Part shown: piece after piece, positions 22,201 through 30,313 of the stretch
How the letters are laid out: each line of letters begins with the position of its first letter
How positions within the stretch are numbered: position 1 is the stretch's first letter
NCBI GenBank assembly: GCA_963513935.1
Contig: OY740777.1
Coordinates: forward strand, 16,479,092-16,543,091
DNA length: 64,000 nt
Direction of reading: 5' to 3'
DNA from: Aphrophora alni
Taxonomy: Eukaryota > Arthropoda > Insecta > Hemiptera > Aphrophoridae
Made by a program: the position numbers and the translations under genes
The notes under the pieces: generated by a model
The model's database searches: none
Seen by the model: the letters and a program-made list of their open reading frames with translations, nothing else
What the model was told of the DNA's origin: nothing

Positions 22201-23051
22201 ATTGCTCTTATTTTCTACATGTAAGAGTTTAACATTCAATTTCAGATCAAAATTATGACCTGAGTCCAAAAGGTTGTTAGCAAAGTTAGAGTTTCTTATA
22301 GGCATGTTTCCAGCTATTTACATGTTCTTTAATTCTAACTTTTATAGATCTACCTGATTGACCTATGTACTCAGAGTCACAATCTTGACAAGATATTTTA
22401 TAAACTCCATTATTTTCTTACATTTCTTTTTTATTAACCAACATTTTCCCTAGATTTTTTGTACAATAAAAGGCGACTTTACGATTACATTTAGTTGAAA
22501 TAAGGTTATTGATTTTATAACTAGTTCTGTTGATATAAGATAATTTACAATATTTAACTATTCCAATGCTATCATTATAGGAAGAGTAGACTAAATTTTC
22601 AGCTATTCGCTTTAACTTCTTTCTTAAAATATTATTTATTAAACTAACATCATATTTATTATTAACAGCAATTTGTTTAACAACATTCAGTTCATCATTG
22701 AAGTCATTAGGTGAGAGAGGTACAATAATAAGTGTATATATCATGCTGTGAAAAGGAGCATGTTTATGGCTGATAGGATGGTTAGAATCAGCAGGTATTA
22801 TTGTATCTTAATTTTGAAACATTAGCTTTATTGCTTTATTTAATCATTGAATATGGAGTTCAACAAGAAATATCTGCTGTTACATTAAATATATTTATAG
22901 GTAATCAGATCTGTTTGTTTTATTACAGCAAAAAGAAAGAATATTACAGAAAGCCTCAATGACGCACAAACAGAGGGTTGAGGAATTCAACAGACATCTA
23001 GACAGTCTGACAGAACACTTTGATATTCCTAAAGTCAGCTGGACGAAATAA
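7229..23051 (+). CDS. FAM32A: FAM32A homologue, three coding exons (join 7229-7293, 10921-11056, 22929-23051)
   Basis: Small basic nuclear protein; human FAM32A is known from postcatalytic spliceosome structures as a factor supporting exon ligation. The joined exons give 324 nt, or 107 residues plus stop, against 112 in human. In order: an N-terminal MSEYETVVKGPLKLK segment (family: Y.xVxKGPLKLK), a lysine-rich KKKKKDK stretch, a variable linker, AFQKMQEKM, then the conserved C-terminus with THKQRVEEFNRHLD and ending in DIPKVSWTK. All borders are GT/AG: donors GTATGT and GTAAAT, acceptors TTTTCAG and TATTACAG, with phases matching (2 then 0). The start is the first ATG, in AATCATGTCC. AATAAA motifs lie just after the stop and at 23140. 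Introns are 3.6 and 11.9 kb and carry many mobile elements, but all three exons are intact. I identified it from remembered family sequence; no search was run. Confidence 0.95.
8082..8801. mobile_element. Non-autonomous inverted-repeat element (MITE) in FAM32A intron 1
   Basis: The ends are inverted copies over about 45 bp. The left arm begins TATGCAGGAGACATGTCCGA and the reverse complement of the right arm begins TATGCCTAGGAGATTTGTCC. Both continue GATCGATTTTAAGT and then AAATCTC.GTATTT. No coding sequence lies inside. The superfamily is not evident; a (TA)n run directly follows the right end (about 8799-8818). Confidence 0.65.
9418..9915. mobile_element. hAT-type MITE in FAM32A intron 1
   Basis: The left end reads CACGGGTGTCGCCGCCATAG and the reverse complement of the right end reads CATTGGCGTCGTCAGCATC, a degenerate pair of the CA-G..CGTCG type seen in hAT elements. 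Flanks AGTACATG (9410-9417) and AGTACACG (9916-9923) form an 8-bp target duplication with one mismatch, the hAT length. G-rich and C-rich tracts sit just inside the ends. No transposase is present. Confidence 0.65.
10044..10415. repeat. Diverged direct duplication (about 150-bp copies)
   Basis: Copies at about 10044-10194 and 10263-10415 share TTTATAAAT, GAAATAATT..ACCATA, GATATTCCATGGA and a CTCAATTTAT end, with many substitutions. No coding content. It sits in FAM32A intron 1, upstream of exon 2. Confidence 0.55.
10921..11056 (+). CDS. FAM32A: FAM32A coding exon 2
   Basis: The acceptor is a pyrimidine-rich TATTTTCAG ending at 10920 and the donor is GTAAAT at 11057. The exon encodes the basic KKKKKDKNEKK block, a linker rich in S/T/E/K, and the conserved AEMAFQKMQEKM. 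It ends in phase 0. Confidence 0.93.
11245..11624. mobile_element. MITE with exact 8-bp target-site duplication in FAM32A intron 2
   Basis: Terminal inverted repeats of about 55 bp start GGTACTTATGTATTAACGCC on both sides and continue ACCGCAGCAGAAGTTG and GCATGCGCCAATA. TGAATATG flanks both ends exactly (11237-11244 and 11625-11632). Inside, a (TA)n run is bordered by inverted TTGGCCAGG / CCTGGCCAA, giving a second nested hairpin (about 11338-11386). An 8-bp duplication fits hAT, P or Merlin types; the termini do not decide. No ORF. Confidence 0.8.
11875..12163 (-). pseudogene. C-terminal fragment of an RNase H-containing LINE ORF2 (left half of split element)
   Basis: Read on the - strand from 12160, the frame gives RRWKCIENEWQHNKNKPRK, then EAVAYLHLGPGHDCLAAHLK, then a zinc-knuckle-like LCVLC....HLLRC, and a stop near 11919. 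GHDCLAAHL and C-x2-C...H-x4-C are typical of the tail of I/Jockey-type LINE ORF2 proteins. The RNase H and RT parts of what is probably the same element lie beyond the inserted LINE at 15904-16885, so the two halves are separated by about 3.7 kb. The same tail in another copy occurs at 57266-57592. Confidence 0.75.
12170..12505 (-). mobile_element. LINE 3' terminal sequence ending in poly(A)
   Basis: On the - strand this AT-rich stretch ends with ACAACCAAATAAATGAAATG and then about a dozen A residues (T run at 12171-12183), the form of a retrotransposed 3' tail. It may be the distal 3' UTR of the adjacent LINE ORF or a separate 5'-truncated LINE. The (AAT)n-like junction at about 12510 favours a separate piece, while the flanking ACTTCA repeats favour one insertion. 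Confidence 0.5.
12510..12774 (-). mobile_element. 3' untranslated region of the intact LINE
   Basis: This follows the ORF2 stop on the - strand. It is A-rich and ends with GCAATAGAAATAAATAATAA and similar AAT repeats, a common LINE 3' microsatellite tail. An alternative is that the UTR runs on to the poly(A) at about 12171. Confidence 0.55.
12775..15789 (-). CDS. Non-LTR retrotransposon ORF2: AP-like endonuclease plus reverse transcriptase (intact)
   Basis: An uninterrupted 1004-residue ORF. Residues 35-255 form the endonuclease: NIRSIN (N41), LFETWT (E70), LTGDFNINIS (D184), and LSDHRG (D247, H248). Residues 480-760 form the reverse transcriptase: SVGWDNIP, IVKPIHKKGD, NYRPITIISVFSKIFE, KQFGFRKG, CDLSKAFDCVDH (catalytic D629), GVPQGSILGPLL and the FADD box at 721-724. 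A C-terminal extension carries LFNALPEKIK..SFKS. The layout is of the CR1/Daphne/Jockey-like class; there is no RNase H domain. All visible catalytic residues are present and no stop or shift is seen, so the insertion is young. It overlaps the end of an upstream ORF by 61 nt, as LINE ORF1/ORF2 pairs often do. It lies in FAM32A intron 2, antisense to the gene. Confidence 0.93.
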   Translation of the reverse strand: MANKEESEGGVYTAGQFRDIDRRTGKRFQNSKLSLNVFAYNIRSINQKVSEFMIFIDQFLIKPVAISLFETWTTKCNESQLNTFNGYRVGSYFSRSITSGGGVAILVRNDTECNKVNVKNNPSTESVFEYVVVEIKSHSFQSCIIIAMYRTPDSNFDTFINKLEFLLEQMFRRLKNKLIILTGDFNINISKNNRETSKFLEILKSYNLVVNFQQPTRITSDTSTCIDNIFTNFIPKKADMHEPGLSDHRGLSVQFVACKLHCKTKTKLSYKRTLNETNLNLFTSRLGTNSFSELEISLDNIKNINKNYNLFFTTLNRYLEEVCPLKRSKPCRRFYVVPWITKGIRVSCNRKRALHEILKSQNCPAEILIYYKSYCNVLRRVIRDAKTMSNDKYILNSENKAEAMWNIVRVETGNSNVKQNRDIILQKGAEVIDQPMHVADCFNKFFIHVTEKLNLKLNESEAICLLKKKEIGVQNSLFIRPTSPSEIYKIILSLKNKKSVGWDNIPTSVIKASAHVISRPLALLINQSFETGIFPEHLKYSIVKPIHKKGDTKEITNYRPITIISVFSKIFENAMVKRIVSFLTKYNILNKKQFGFRKGLSTSSAIFSLVNTVIDAIEGKTQIASVFCDLSKAFDCVDHSILLQKLEYYGIRGKASSWISSYLYKRKQRVIYTDNALNSHHSKWEVVLRGVPQGSILGPLLFLIYVNDLPQNVGQAEAVLFADDTTLTVVGKDQADLAESAELAMSMAEDWFSVNNLKLNVTKTKLIQFGLQSNPNLHVKKGKEIITSTKNVKFLGITLDANLNWKSHVSGLAQQLAPVCFALRMISTVTSLKVIKAVYSAYIGSRLRYGVAFWGNSVESIKIFRLQKRILRSMFHLRYKQSCFHFFKKHNILTFPCIYIYETLIFFKSNQNLFEVNQHHHKYPIRHKLLQYPVHRLKFFERGIYYSGIKLFNALPEKIKKTNSIQSFKSSLRGYLLENTFYSVEEYLARGAQANPADVGCNCE
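15729..15897 (-). pseudogene. C-terminal remnant of LINE ORF1, overlapping ORF2
   Basis: On the - strand an open frame reads QQEFDNVNFENGEPCVQ, then FLDTWLIRKSQREACTQQ, and stops at 15729, overlapping the ORF2 start by 61 nt. It is fused at its 5' side to a different element's RNase H frame at about 15898, so it is what remains of ORF1 after 5' truncation. The ORF1 assignment is inferred from position. Confidence 0.5.
15904..16885 (-). pseudogene. RNase H-containing LINE ORF2 relic (right half): RT end plus RNase H
   Basis: On the - strand, 16880-16745 reads YVKPILTLCEVLVTA and KMEQAQNTALRLITGAVKTT, the usual end of an I/Jockey-type RT region. Then 16688-16083 is open and holds RNase H motifs: IYTDGSW (D102), FDAEVEAIS (E137) and LVDSKAA (D163). 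It stops at a TAG in IHFQ*VPSHVG, where the family has W, so TGG to TAG is likely. The frame resumes as PSHVGVMGNEMADVLAK, the fourth RNase H motif, and continues to about 15904 where the younger LINE begins. Other stops occur near 16740. The continuation is at 11875-12163. A dead, older element. Confidence 0.85.
16886..18055. other. AT-rich intron DNA, nothing recognised
   Basis: No motif-bearing frame or repeat end is visible. Two short - strand frames (17026-17241, 17356-17646) have no recognisable motif and look like chance ORFs. Confidence 0.4.
18060..19145 (-). pseudogene. Penelope-like element relic 1: RT end plus GIY-YIG endonuclease
   Basis: Read on the - strand from 19140: YFRYVDDILIIYN (RT box YVDD, codons at 19104-19115), NYLDITI, EFNIYRKPTYVD, NHPTSQKISAYRSMINRAL. 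A one-base shift near 18832 leads to IPLSLEHFNLEIEYIKEVAK and KFNGYEEQMVDKLL. Next is the GIY-YIG nuclease with GVYELICKSC..AYIGQT (about 18492-18440). A second one-base indel in an A run near 18425 separates this from YKQHMAAIK and NFAKHILDNMHSYD. So the order is RT, linker, GIY-YIG, as in Penelope-like elements. It is 5'-truncated within the RT, against a TA repeat at about 19148. Two frameshifts make it inactive. Confidence 0.88.
19146..19600. other. AT-rich intron DNA
   Basis: It starts with a short TA/T run (19148-19170). No gene or repeat boundary is recognised. Confidence 0.4.
19610..20545 (-). pseudogene. Mariner transposase relic 1, split by a hAT-type MITE
   Basis: On the - strand, 20535-20480 reads GDETSVSYTNVESKQESIQ, matching the mariner block around the second catalytic aspartate (GDETWVSY.NVE.K..S..W). 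After the 578-bp MITE the relic resumes with YPFFWDKKGVLLSNFM (about 19820-19775). It ends with WEVFDYPPY (about 19640), the family's W.VF.HPPYSPDLAP block. Stops and shifts throughout. Further fragments to either side are not recognisable. Confidence 0.78.
19885..20462. mobile_element. hAT-type MITE inserted in mariner relic
   Basis: Ends CATGGGCGCCGACT and AGTCAGCGCCCATG are near-perfect inverted repeats. The 8-bp direct duplication ATCATTGT flanks them exactly (19877-19884 and 20463-20470). A run of 14 G (19938-19951) and a GGGGGCTGAGCCCCC-type hairpin (about 20390-20403) lie inside. The 8-bp duplication and the CA..GGCGCCGACT ends fit hAT. Non-autonomous; the 60- and 62-codon frames are chance. 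Confidence 0.88.
20795..21300 (-). pseudogene. Penelope-like element relic 2: GIY-YIG region only
   Basis: On the - strand, 21295-21150 reads FPSNRPGCYIHLPSNN, then NVIYQLQC....QYIGLTT. It then continues in the 117-residue frame 21148-20795 with RMNEHRHDV and AIHNFANFDYCFTIKI. IYQLQC...QYIG followed by R...H is a GIY-YIG nuclease layout. The RT is absent. An alternative is the GIY-YIG domain of another retroelement class. A stop-free join with upstream sequence is not seen. Confidence 0.65.
21859..22845 (-). mobile_element. Penelope-like element relic 3 with 24-bp inverted ends
   Basis: On the - strand: NHPISHKHAPFHSMIYTL, VPLSPNDFNDELNVVKQIA and KKLKRIAENLVYS (22780-22560), the end of a Penelope RT. 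After a stop at 22418 comes NGVYKISCQDC..EYIGQSGRSIKVRIKEHV (GIY-YIG). After further breaks comes NSNFANNLLDSGH with LLHVENKSNRLNNLECLEI (22290-22150). Inverted exact 24-bp copies of TTAGCTTTATTGCTTTATTT plus AATC end the element at 21859-21882 and 22822-22845. The - strand 3' end also holds a hammerhead-like core (21923-21943). The copy is broken in at least three places. It lies in FAM32A intron 2, just before exon 3. Confidence 0.82.
21923..21943 (-). ncRNA. Hammerhead-ribozyme-like core remnant at Penelope-like 3' end
   Basis: On the - strand the run reads GATGA, then the stem GCC with loop GCAA and closing GGC, then GAAAC. This is the order CUGAUGA, stem II, GAAA of a hammerhead with a GNRA loop. 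The first bases of the CUGAUGA box are changed (ACGATGA), so activity is doubtful. Known: Penelope-like elements can carry hammerhead motifs. Position at the element's 3' end supports the reading. Confidence 0.45.
22929..23051 (+). CDS. FAM32A: FAM32A coding exon 3 (terminal)
   Basis: The acceptor TTATTACAG ends at 22928. Forty codons plus TAA encode the most conserved part of the family, including ILQKASMTHKQRVEEFNRHL and the terminal PKVSWTK. The exon starts only about 80 bp after the right end of a Penelope-like relic in the intron. Confidence 0.95.
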   Translation, partial: QKERILQKASMTHKQRVEEFNRHLDSLTEHFDIPKVSWTK

Positions 23052-23052
23052 A

Positions 23053-23145
23053 AAAATAAACTGTATGTTATTATAATACATTTATATTTATATTTATTAT
23101 AATACAATATATTTTATTTGTACATTCTCATAATTTAGCAATAAA
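23053..23145 (+). terminator. FAM32A 3' UTR with polyadenylation signals
   Basis: An AATAAA lies immediately after the stop codon and a second one at 23140-23145, followed by an AT-rich stretch. The second has more usual spacing for a short 3' UTR. The cleavage site itself cannot be seen. Confidence 0.5.
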
Positions 23146-23731
23146 TCAACTTTCATATTGATATTGTTATATTTATTATCTTTCACTGTTTTATCCTTAA
23201 ATTAGAATTTCTTTTTATAGTTCTTCTTGTTTTCTACTGGGATTAAAACTTTTCATCATATAGTTGAAAGATAGTAATAAGATAAATGCAAGTATGGATT
23301 TAAGACACCCCTCGGAGGCTCACTATATTGAGTGTGAATATGGTGAACCTGAGGAATCCTAGCTGGAGCTACATCATTCTTGGGGTTAGATCTCTCTCTT
23401 TCATCTTTCCTATCAGGTCTCTATTAATCAACTTAGGTTCTTATCTGACTCTTGATGCTATTAGAGTATTCGAGGGCTGCGGGGTTTAGTAATTTTTCTT
23501 TTTTTATAAAGCTTTTATGTTTTTAAACGAGAAAAAAACAAATAAAAATAAATTTGAGATTATCCATGAATCTGATTTCAAAAAGCTAAGTGCATCGAAA
23601 TGTTACTCTGAGCATGTGTCTGGAAATCTGTTATAAAAATTATAAACTTTTCTACAACGATCTTTATTAAAATAACAAAATTTATAATATTATAAATTAT
23701 TTTGTTGTTATTATAATGAGTTCTATTAAAT

Positions 23732-23777
<46 letters not shown>

Positions 23778-26606
23778 TATTTTTAGGCTCTTAATTATAT
23801 CCTTAAAAATCTTAAATACTTAAAGAATTACTAATAAGTACAAAAGTTATTGAAGATCTTAGATTTCATGAAAAAGGGATACAATTTGTGAAAAAGGTAT
23901 GCGAAGGGAAAAGTTCAGAGTTTAGGTTCAGGTTTAGGGCATAAACTTTTACATTTCATCAAAATATATTAAATTAATTACAATATATTTAACTTTCTCA
24001 GGCAGATTAATTTTCATTTTGGTCATCTGCACTTTAGGTAGATGGTGACCAATATATTTTCTCAAGTTCATAGGTAGCAAAATTTTACGATCTGATTTTA
24101 TTAACTCTCCATGAGGTAAGTCGCTCAAGTTGCTCGGCTTTAGCAATTATGTGACAATACATCACTTTTTTTTTTCAATTCAACATTTACCCTAGTACCA
24201 AAAGTTCATAAAATGTTAACAATTATATTTAATAAATTGGTAAAGTTTGTGTTAGGTTAGGTTTTTTTCATTAAAAAAAAAAAAAATTTAATTATTATTT
24301 TAATTAATTTTTTTTCTAAATATATTCACAAATATTATACACAACTTTTGTATATCTTGAAAAAATGTGGTAAACTATTGATTTTGGATGATACAGGTTT
24401 TTCTGAAAAATGTTAACTTCATTTTTTGACACCTAACATACTTACTCCAAAACCGTTTCATATAATTTAAAAAAAAAATTTAATTCTACACATCTTTCTG
24501 GGGAAAATGATATCCTACAAGTTAGGTGTTTGCATAAAATTATTATTTTTTATGAATTTTTTAAGAAAACAAAACCTTTAACATTGCCAGCTCAAGGGGT
24601 AACCATAAAACTTGATCTATACTGCATCTATAATACAAAGTACAATATCACACACACAGTTTTAAAAGTACCCTCAACACAGTTTTAAAATAAACATAAT
24701 ATGCTTTTAGATTATCATAATTTATATTAAATAAAATATCTCCAATGCTGTAACAAGTTTAAGATAGTCTCTATATTTCTCACTTAAGAAGTCAAATTTG
24801 CTTTCTCCACCAAGTATCTTTATACTGAAGCTATGTTGAGGGATTACAAGATTGTCTTATTTCACATCAAGCATTGCACTCTCAAGATCAATTCTTTACA
24901 TTCTGACACAAATACCATTTATAGAACCAAGAGTTAAAGCAGCTTTGGTGTGAATACAAATCTCCTCAGTAAGCCAACAAGTTGTGTCTTTATACTTAAC
25001 ATTGCATACTTGGAAAATTCATAACAATTATAAATAAAAATAATGCATACACTTCCTTATTAGCATACACAATATTTAACAAGATGGTAAGAAGACTGAC
25101 TCCCTAATTTTCAAAGGGTAAGGTTATGGAAAATAATGAATATGCCAGTTAAAGTACTACAACGGAAAAACATTGTATGGGATTTTATTTTGGTCAAACA
25201 ATGAAAAATGAAAATATGAAATTATTGCAAGATTTGGATAAAGTGTAGCTAATTTTGCTGCTTGAACCGAGACCGTGAAATTATACTATGACCAGGGATA
25301 AAAGTAGTTTTTGCGGACTAGTTTTAACAGAAGAATCGTGTGTCAGCCAATTTTGAATAAAAATCCTGTATTTGATGTTTTATGAAAATATGAAATAACT
25401 GGTGTGGAGGATATGATTGGTAGTAAAAGTTGTATGCAATGCATGTCTAGCACTGGTACTTCATATAAAGTGACACACGCCAAAATATAATTGAAGTAAA
25501 AAATAAAACATTTTCAAAATTGGTCAAAAACCAAAATTCTTGATACTTTCAAAATAAGCACAAGAAAATAATAATAAAATTTTCTTGGTAATTTTTGGGG
25601 AAAATGAATATTGTAGAAGTAAGCTTAAATTGATAAATTTCAAATTAGTATAAAATTTTAACAAAAATAATTTGAATAATGTGTCGTATACAATTAACTA
25701 ATATATTAAAGTTATAAAGGAAAATAAATTTTTAATGTAATTATGCAAGTTATGGTTTTAACACCTTTGTGAGAAAATGGAAAAAAGATATAAAGATAAC
25801 ATTGATAAATAATGCTTAAAATCATATACTGTAAATCTCAGAGTGGACAGTTGATTAAGAAACATGTTTTGAGAAGGTGTGAAAATAAGTGGAACAAGGG
25901 AAAGTCGGACAAACTTTCTGTCGCGGTTATAGGACTTATACGCTGTGTGAAGACGAAAACTCAAAAGGTGTAAAAAGTAAAATTTGCAAATTATATAAAT
26001 TCTTGTAACGTGAATTATGTAAGAACGGGTGGACTGATAATCAACGCTCAAAGTTCCAGGACTAGCTCTTGCCGAATAGAATAAAATGACTGCATCAAAA
26101 AAGAGGAAAAATTCTGTGGGAAAACATTATAGAAAAAACAAGAGAGATTTCTTCAGTAACAAGTCACAGGCTGCAAAGAGTAGAACTTTAAGAAATTAAG
26201 ACGTTGCAGAGGGCAGAGTTATGTTGCCAACTAACAACTTTACTAGCAAAAATGAAGCAATTTATTAGTTTACCAATAATTGTGACAATGGTATATAAAC
26301 AGATCGCCAAACTGTAGGAAATGAGCTATTATAAGCTCACACAGCGCCTGCATAAGAGGAAAATCTTTTCAAATAGATGGTATTACATATTTAACCCAGT
26401 ATTCAAATCAGAGATGTTAAGATATACATGTGATAAGCCATACAGGATGACTGAAAAGAAACTTGCATCCCTCTTTAACTTGTAAGCTAAACAAAGTTTA
26501 TAGCATTCTTGGTAGTAGGCTACTTCAGAGCCCACTGTTTTTAATGGGGTGGGCTGAAAACATTTTAAACATTACGATTTAATTTTCTTTACTTTTTATG
26601 TTACAG
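23146..26606. other. AT-rich intergenic DNA downstream of FAM32A
   Basis: A 40-bp TA microsatellite lies at about 23734-23773. No gene can be supported: the 97-codon - strand frame at 25758-26051 shows no motif or splice context. Several poly(A)/poly(T) tracts. Confidence 0.4.
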
Positions 26607-26687
26607 CAAACAGAAGTTGCCTTCAATAACAATGCCAGCAAAGGCACTTGCTGCACATGTGTTATTAAAAAATGATAGAGAAACCTG
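26607..26687 (+). CDS. Possible internal exon of an unidentified gene
   Basis: An 81-bp stop-free segment with a good acceptor (TTTTTATGTTACAG) and a consensus donor (CCTG|GTAAGTAT). With entry phase leaving one base, it reads KQKLPSITMPAKALAAHVLL and then KNDRET. No neighbouring exon was found by eye within the window and I do not recognise the protein. Splice-site quality and the non-repetitive composition argue for a real exon; its isolation argues against. Confidence 0.35.
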
Positions 26688-29100
26688 GTAAGTATATCTC
26701 TCTCTTTTTATTTAGAATTTTTTCATTTAATTTTCTTATAGAAGAAATTATAATTTCTAATTAATTCAAAAATTTAGTCAGGAAACAACAGAACTGTAGA
26801 AATTGTTGACCAAAGATTTAAATATTGTCTATTTATAAACACATTTTGTATAGTTTGAAAAATAATATAAAGAAAATCAGATTATTTCTGGTAAATGTGA
26901 TATTTTAAAATATGAAATGTTTTAACAAAAAATATACATAGATGAATACAAGAAAATCACATATGAGGTTTCATGTCAGTTCCCACCCATCAAGTAATAT
27001 CCTCAGTATTTACCAGGACTGTACTGTATAGTCATTGTCAGCATATTTTTCTGTGTTGGCATCTTCGTAGAGGTTGAGTTTGTAGCTCTCATCATCTTAA
27101 ACACCAGCGTATCCTGGAGTATTCATAGGCATTGGTTACAGCGTATCCACTGAAGACTCTACCGGCACTCCAGCCATGAGTCTAAAATGTGCAGTTACTT
27201 AAGGAATATAGGCAAAGAAGTGATGTTGGGGCAACCATAGGACCAGCATATGCATCTTCGGTATAACGAGCTCTGGATCCAGCAGCACTATAAATGAAAA
27301 TAAAGAGTGCAAAAAACTTAGTACAAACTTTTTAACACGCAAATACAAGATCAAAATTTGAGGATTTAAATCGTATTTTATTGAAATTCATTTTACAACG
27401 TTTTAATTGATTTCTAATTATTTCTAAACTGTATTTTTCTTTTACTTGTAATTTGACTCTAGGCAATTCATTTTCAAATTTCACTACAATTTACAAGATA
27501 TTTCATCAAAATCGTAAGGCAAAGTACAAATAGCTATTATTCTTCAAATGAATATTTCTATGAAAGAATAACATAGATTTTCTTTGCCTCAAAATAAAAA
27601 AAAAAGAAACAAATACATAAACTGATCCCATCAAACTAAAAATATAATAATAATGCATATGCTGAACCTTTCCTCTTTAATTTCCAGTTTGATTAATCAT
27701 TTCTCACAAAGTAATATCTCTTTTTGTGCACCTACCATTTTAAAGTAGAGAATTTTTTAGTGTTGAGCTCTGCAGTCAGGGTCGAAGAAGCCTAAAAATT
27801 TCAATCACATTTTCCTGTAAAACTATTACACTTAAAAAAAACATTTGGATTCGACGATTTATGTGTAGAGTTTTATATTCATTCACATGGCTATTATATT
27901 GTCCACATATATGCAATTTGTAAAAAGTAAAACCAAAATATCATTTTTTTAGGAGATGACGACCAATACTATTTGTTTGGATATTTTACATATTTCGAAA
28001 AATTTGATCAAAATCATAATTTAAAATGAAAAGGGTTAGGAGGAGGCCTCAACATATGACCAAATTTGATCGGTCTACTCGTTTCATCTGTAAAGAATTT
28101 ACTAAACAACATACATATATCATTCCAAAACCCACTTTTTCCAACTCACGGTAGGCTACTCCAAAATGGATATTTCTGCAAAAAAAGCACAAACTTAAGC
28201 TTTGCAGACATTAAAAATGTCATTTTTTAATCGTTATTTTTACTATATTGTGAAAGAAAAACAAAAAGATATTTAAAATACCTTGTTTGGATCTAAAACA
28301 TTTCCACTTGCAGTTATTTTGATAGTTCATGTTTTGATATCCTTGTCAATGTTAAACCTGGCATCATTTCTTACTAAAGATGAAGCTCTTTCCTAAAAAT
28401 AAATTTTTATTCCTATAAAAACAATAATAAACTTTAAATATCATATTAATATCATAATTAATCGTTGACATTCTACTAATTAACAATTAATGTCTCAACT
28501 ATTGCCTAAAAAGCCCTACACACAAATTATTAGTAGAATTGTAAATTCAATCATTTTTATGGATTTAAAATCTTTCGATAATATATTTTCATATTTTTAT
28601 GGGAGAAAGTATATAATTTGGATCAGTGTTGTACAATTTTTTCTATTTTACACCTTTGTATAGTTTATTAATTTTTTTTTTTTTTTTGAAATCCAAAATA
28701 GAAACATTTTAAAATTTATTTTTGAAGATATCTTGTTTACCATTTATAACCAAAATCAAAATATTTATAAAAAAAGGTCAAAAATGCACATTTTGTTATT
28801 TGCTGATTTTTAATTTAATATTATAAAATTATAACTGTAATTTATTTTAAACTTTTTTTTTATTTGGTTTTTTAGTTTAAAATATTATCTGCAATCATCA
28901 AATTATGAACTGTAAAATGATTAAAACATAAGGAAAAATGAATATGCTATTTGCAAGACAGATTGAAGAACAAAGCCGTAAATATGACGTGAACAGTTGC
29001 GTTCTAGATCAACGTGATCTTTTATTATATGACAATTGTCACAATATCGGTTTTAAAACCTAAATATCGATACACAAGGTGTAAGAAAGTATGAGGAGGA
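26688..29100. other. AT-rich intergenic DNA with one possible coding relic
   Basis: The only suggestive part is 27000-27290 on the - strand. After a TTTTCATTTATAG acceptor-like site it reads AAGSRARYTEDAYAGPMVAP, and later in another frame ESYKLNLYEDANTEKYADND. Stops and a frame change interrupt it, so at best it is a gene remnant of unknown family. The remainder shows nothing. Confidence 0.3.
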
Positions 29101-29149
29101 GAAAGTAAGTACTGTTATAGTATACAAAATTGAATATAACTATTTCAAA

Positions 29150-30010
29150 TTTATTAATTTTAATAAGAGCGTACCATAAATTACTTTTCTACATAATTTC
29201 ACCAAGATTAAGACTCTTGTCATATCGGTTTACAAGGTCTTTTAATACTCTCTTCATTGAATAATTCTGTTTGTGATGATAATTCACAAAACATTTTTAT
29301 TATCGTCATAACATTGGTTAGCTAAGTAACACTTATGCCGAAATAAGTGCTAATCACTAGGTGCAAAGTCTGAGCTGTAAGTTGGATGCTCCCACTACTG
29401 CTAACCAAACTGCTTGATCAAGTCTTATGTGAACGAACGACGTGTGATCGAACATTGTCATGAAGCGAAACAACTCCATGACTAAACATACACTGCCTAC
29501 TGTTTTGAATTGCACGTCACAGTTTTAAAGTATCTCACAATACCTTTCAGCTTTTACCATTTCACCTTTTAGGAAAAATCAACCAACAACTTTCTTATCA
29601 CAAGATAGAATGCACATGATTTTCGTAGTGAAATTGTGGTCTTGAAGTTTTGGTTTTTCCAGAATAATCTAAGACACCCATGTGTGTCAACTGTCACTAT
29701 TTGGCCTAATAAGTTTCACCTTCATCATCGCATCGGGTGAGAAACTGCAAAGCACTTTCAAATCATCTGGATTTCTGCAAATCAAACAGCATTTTCACCA
29801 CCAACGTGAGAACATTTCCGATAATCCAAATGGTTTGTCATAGCTTCATAAAGGAAATTAAGGGAACTCATTAAAAAGTAAAGAAATTCTAAACTGACAT
29901 TTAGAATTTTCTCATCCACATCTTCAATAATGGCAGAAGGTTGCCCACTTCTCACTTCGTCATACACATTCATTTGTCCATTGAATTGTGTAAAATTGTG
30001 AAATTGTCAC
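29150..30010 (-). pseudogene. Mariner transposase relic 2
   Basis: On the - strand from 29970: MNVYDEVRSGQPSAIIEDVD (family: NVHDEERSGRPSVVTEDLV). Then FLYEAMTNHLDYRKCSHV, HTWVS, KIMCILSCDKKVV and KAERYCEIL. Later comes sequence resembling the LHDN.R.H block (about 29450-29400), and finally LVNRYDKSLNLGEIM (about 29230-29180), the usual mariner C-terminus. Stops, frameshifts and loss of the catalytic context show it is dead. It covers most of a transposase length (about 345 codons in intact members). Confidence 0.8.
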
Positions 30011-30313
30011 ACTTACTTTCTCATTTCATTGCTCTTTGCATTTTTACAATGTTTCAGAAATATGCTGATGAATTTCCACAAATTTGACATTTCTTACGTT
30101 TAAAAAATTGATAAAGAACCTTGTTTTACAATCAAACAGGATCTTGCATAGAGAGTTAAACAGTTTATATAATCAAAGTAAACTGAAATCATACTAGTCT
30201 AGCAATAATGGTGTTTGTAAAAAGCTAATGAATTTAGAAGATGAATCTGCATGCGTGAAGTGGTCGACCACAGCATTGCAGCAGCTATGCAGTGACACTC
30301 GAACCTATAAAGG

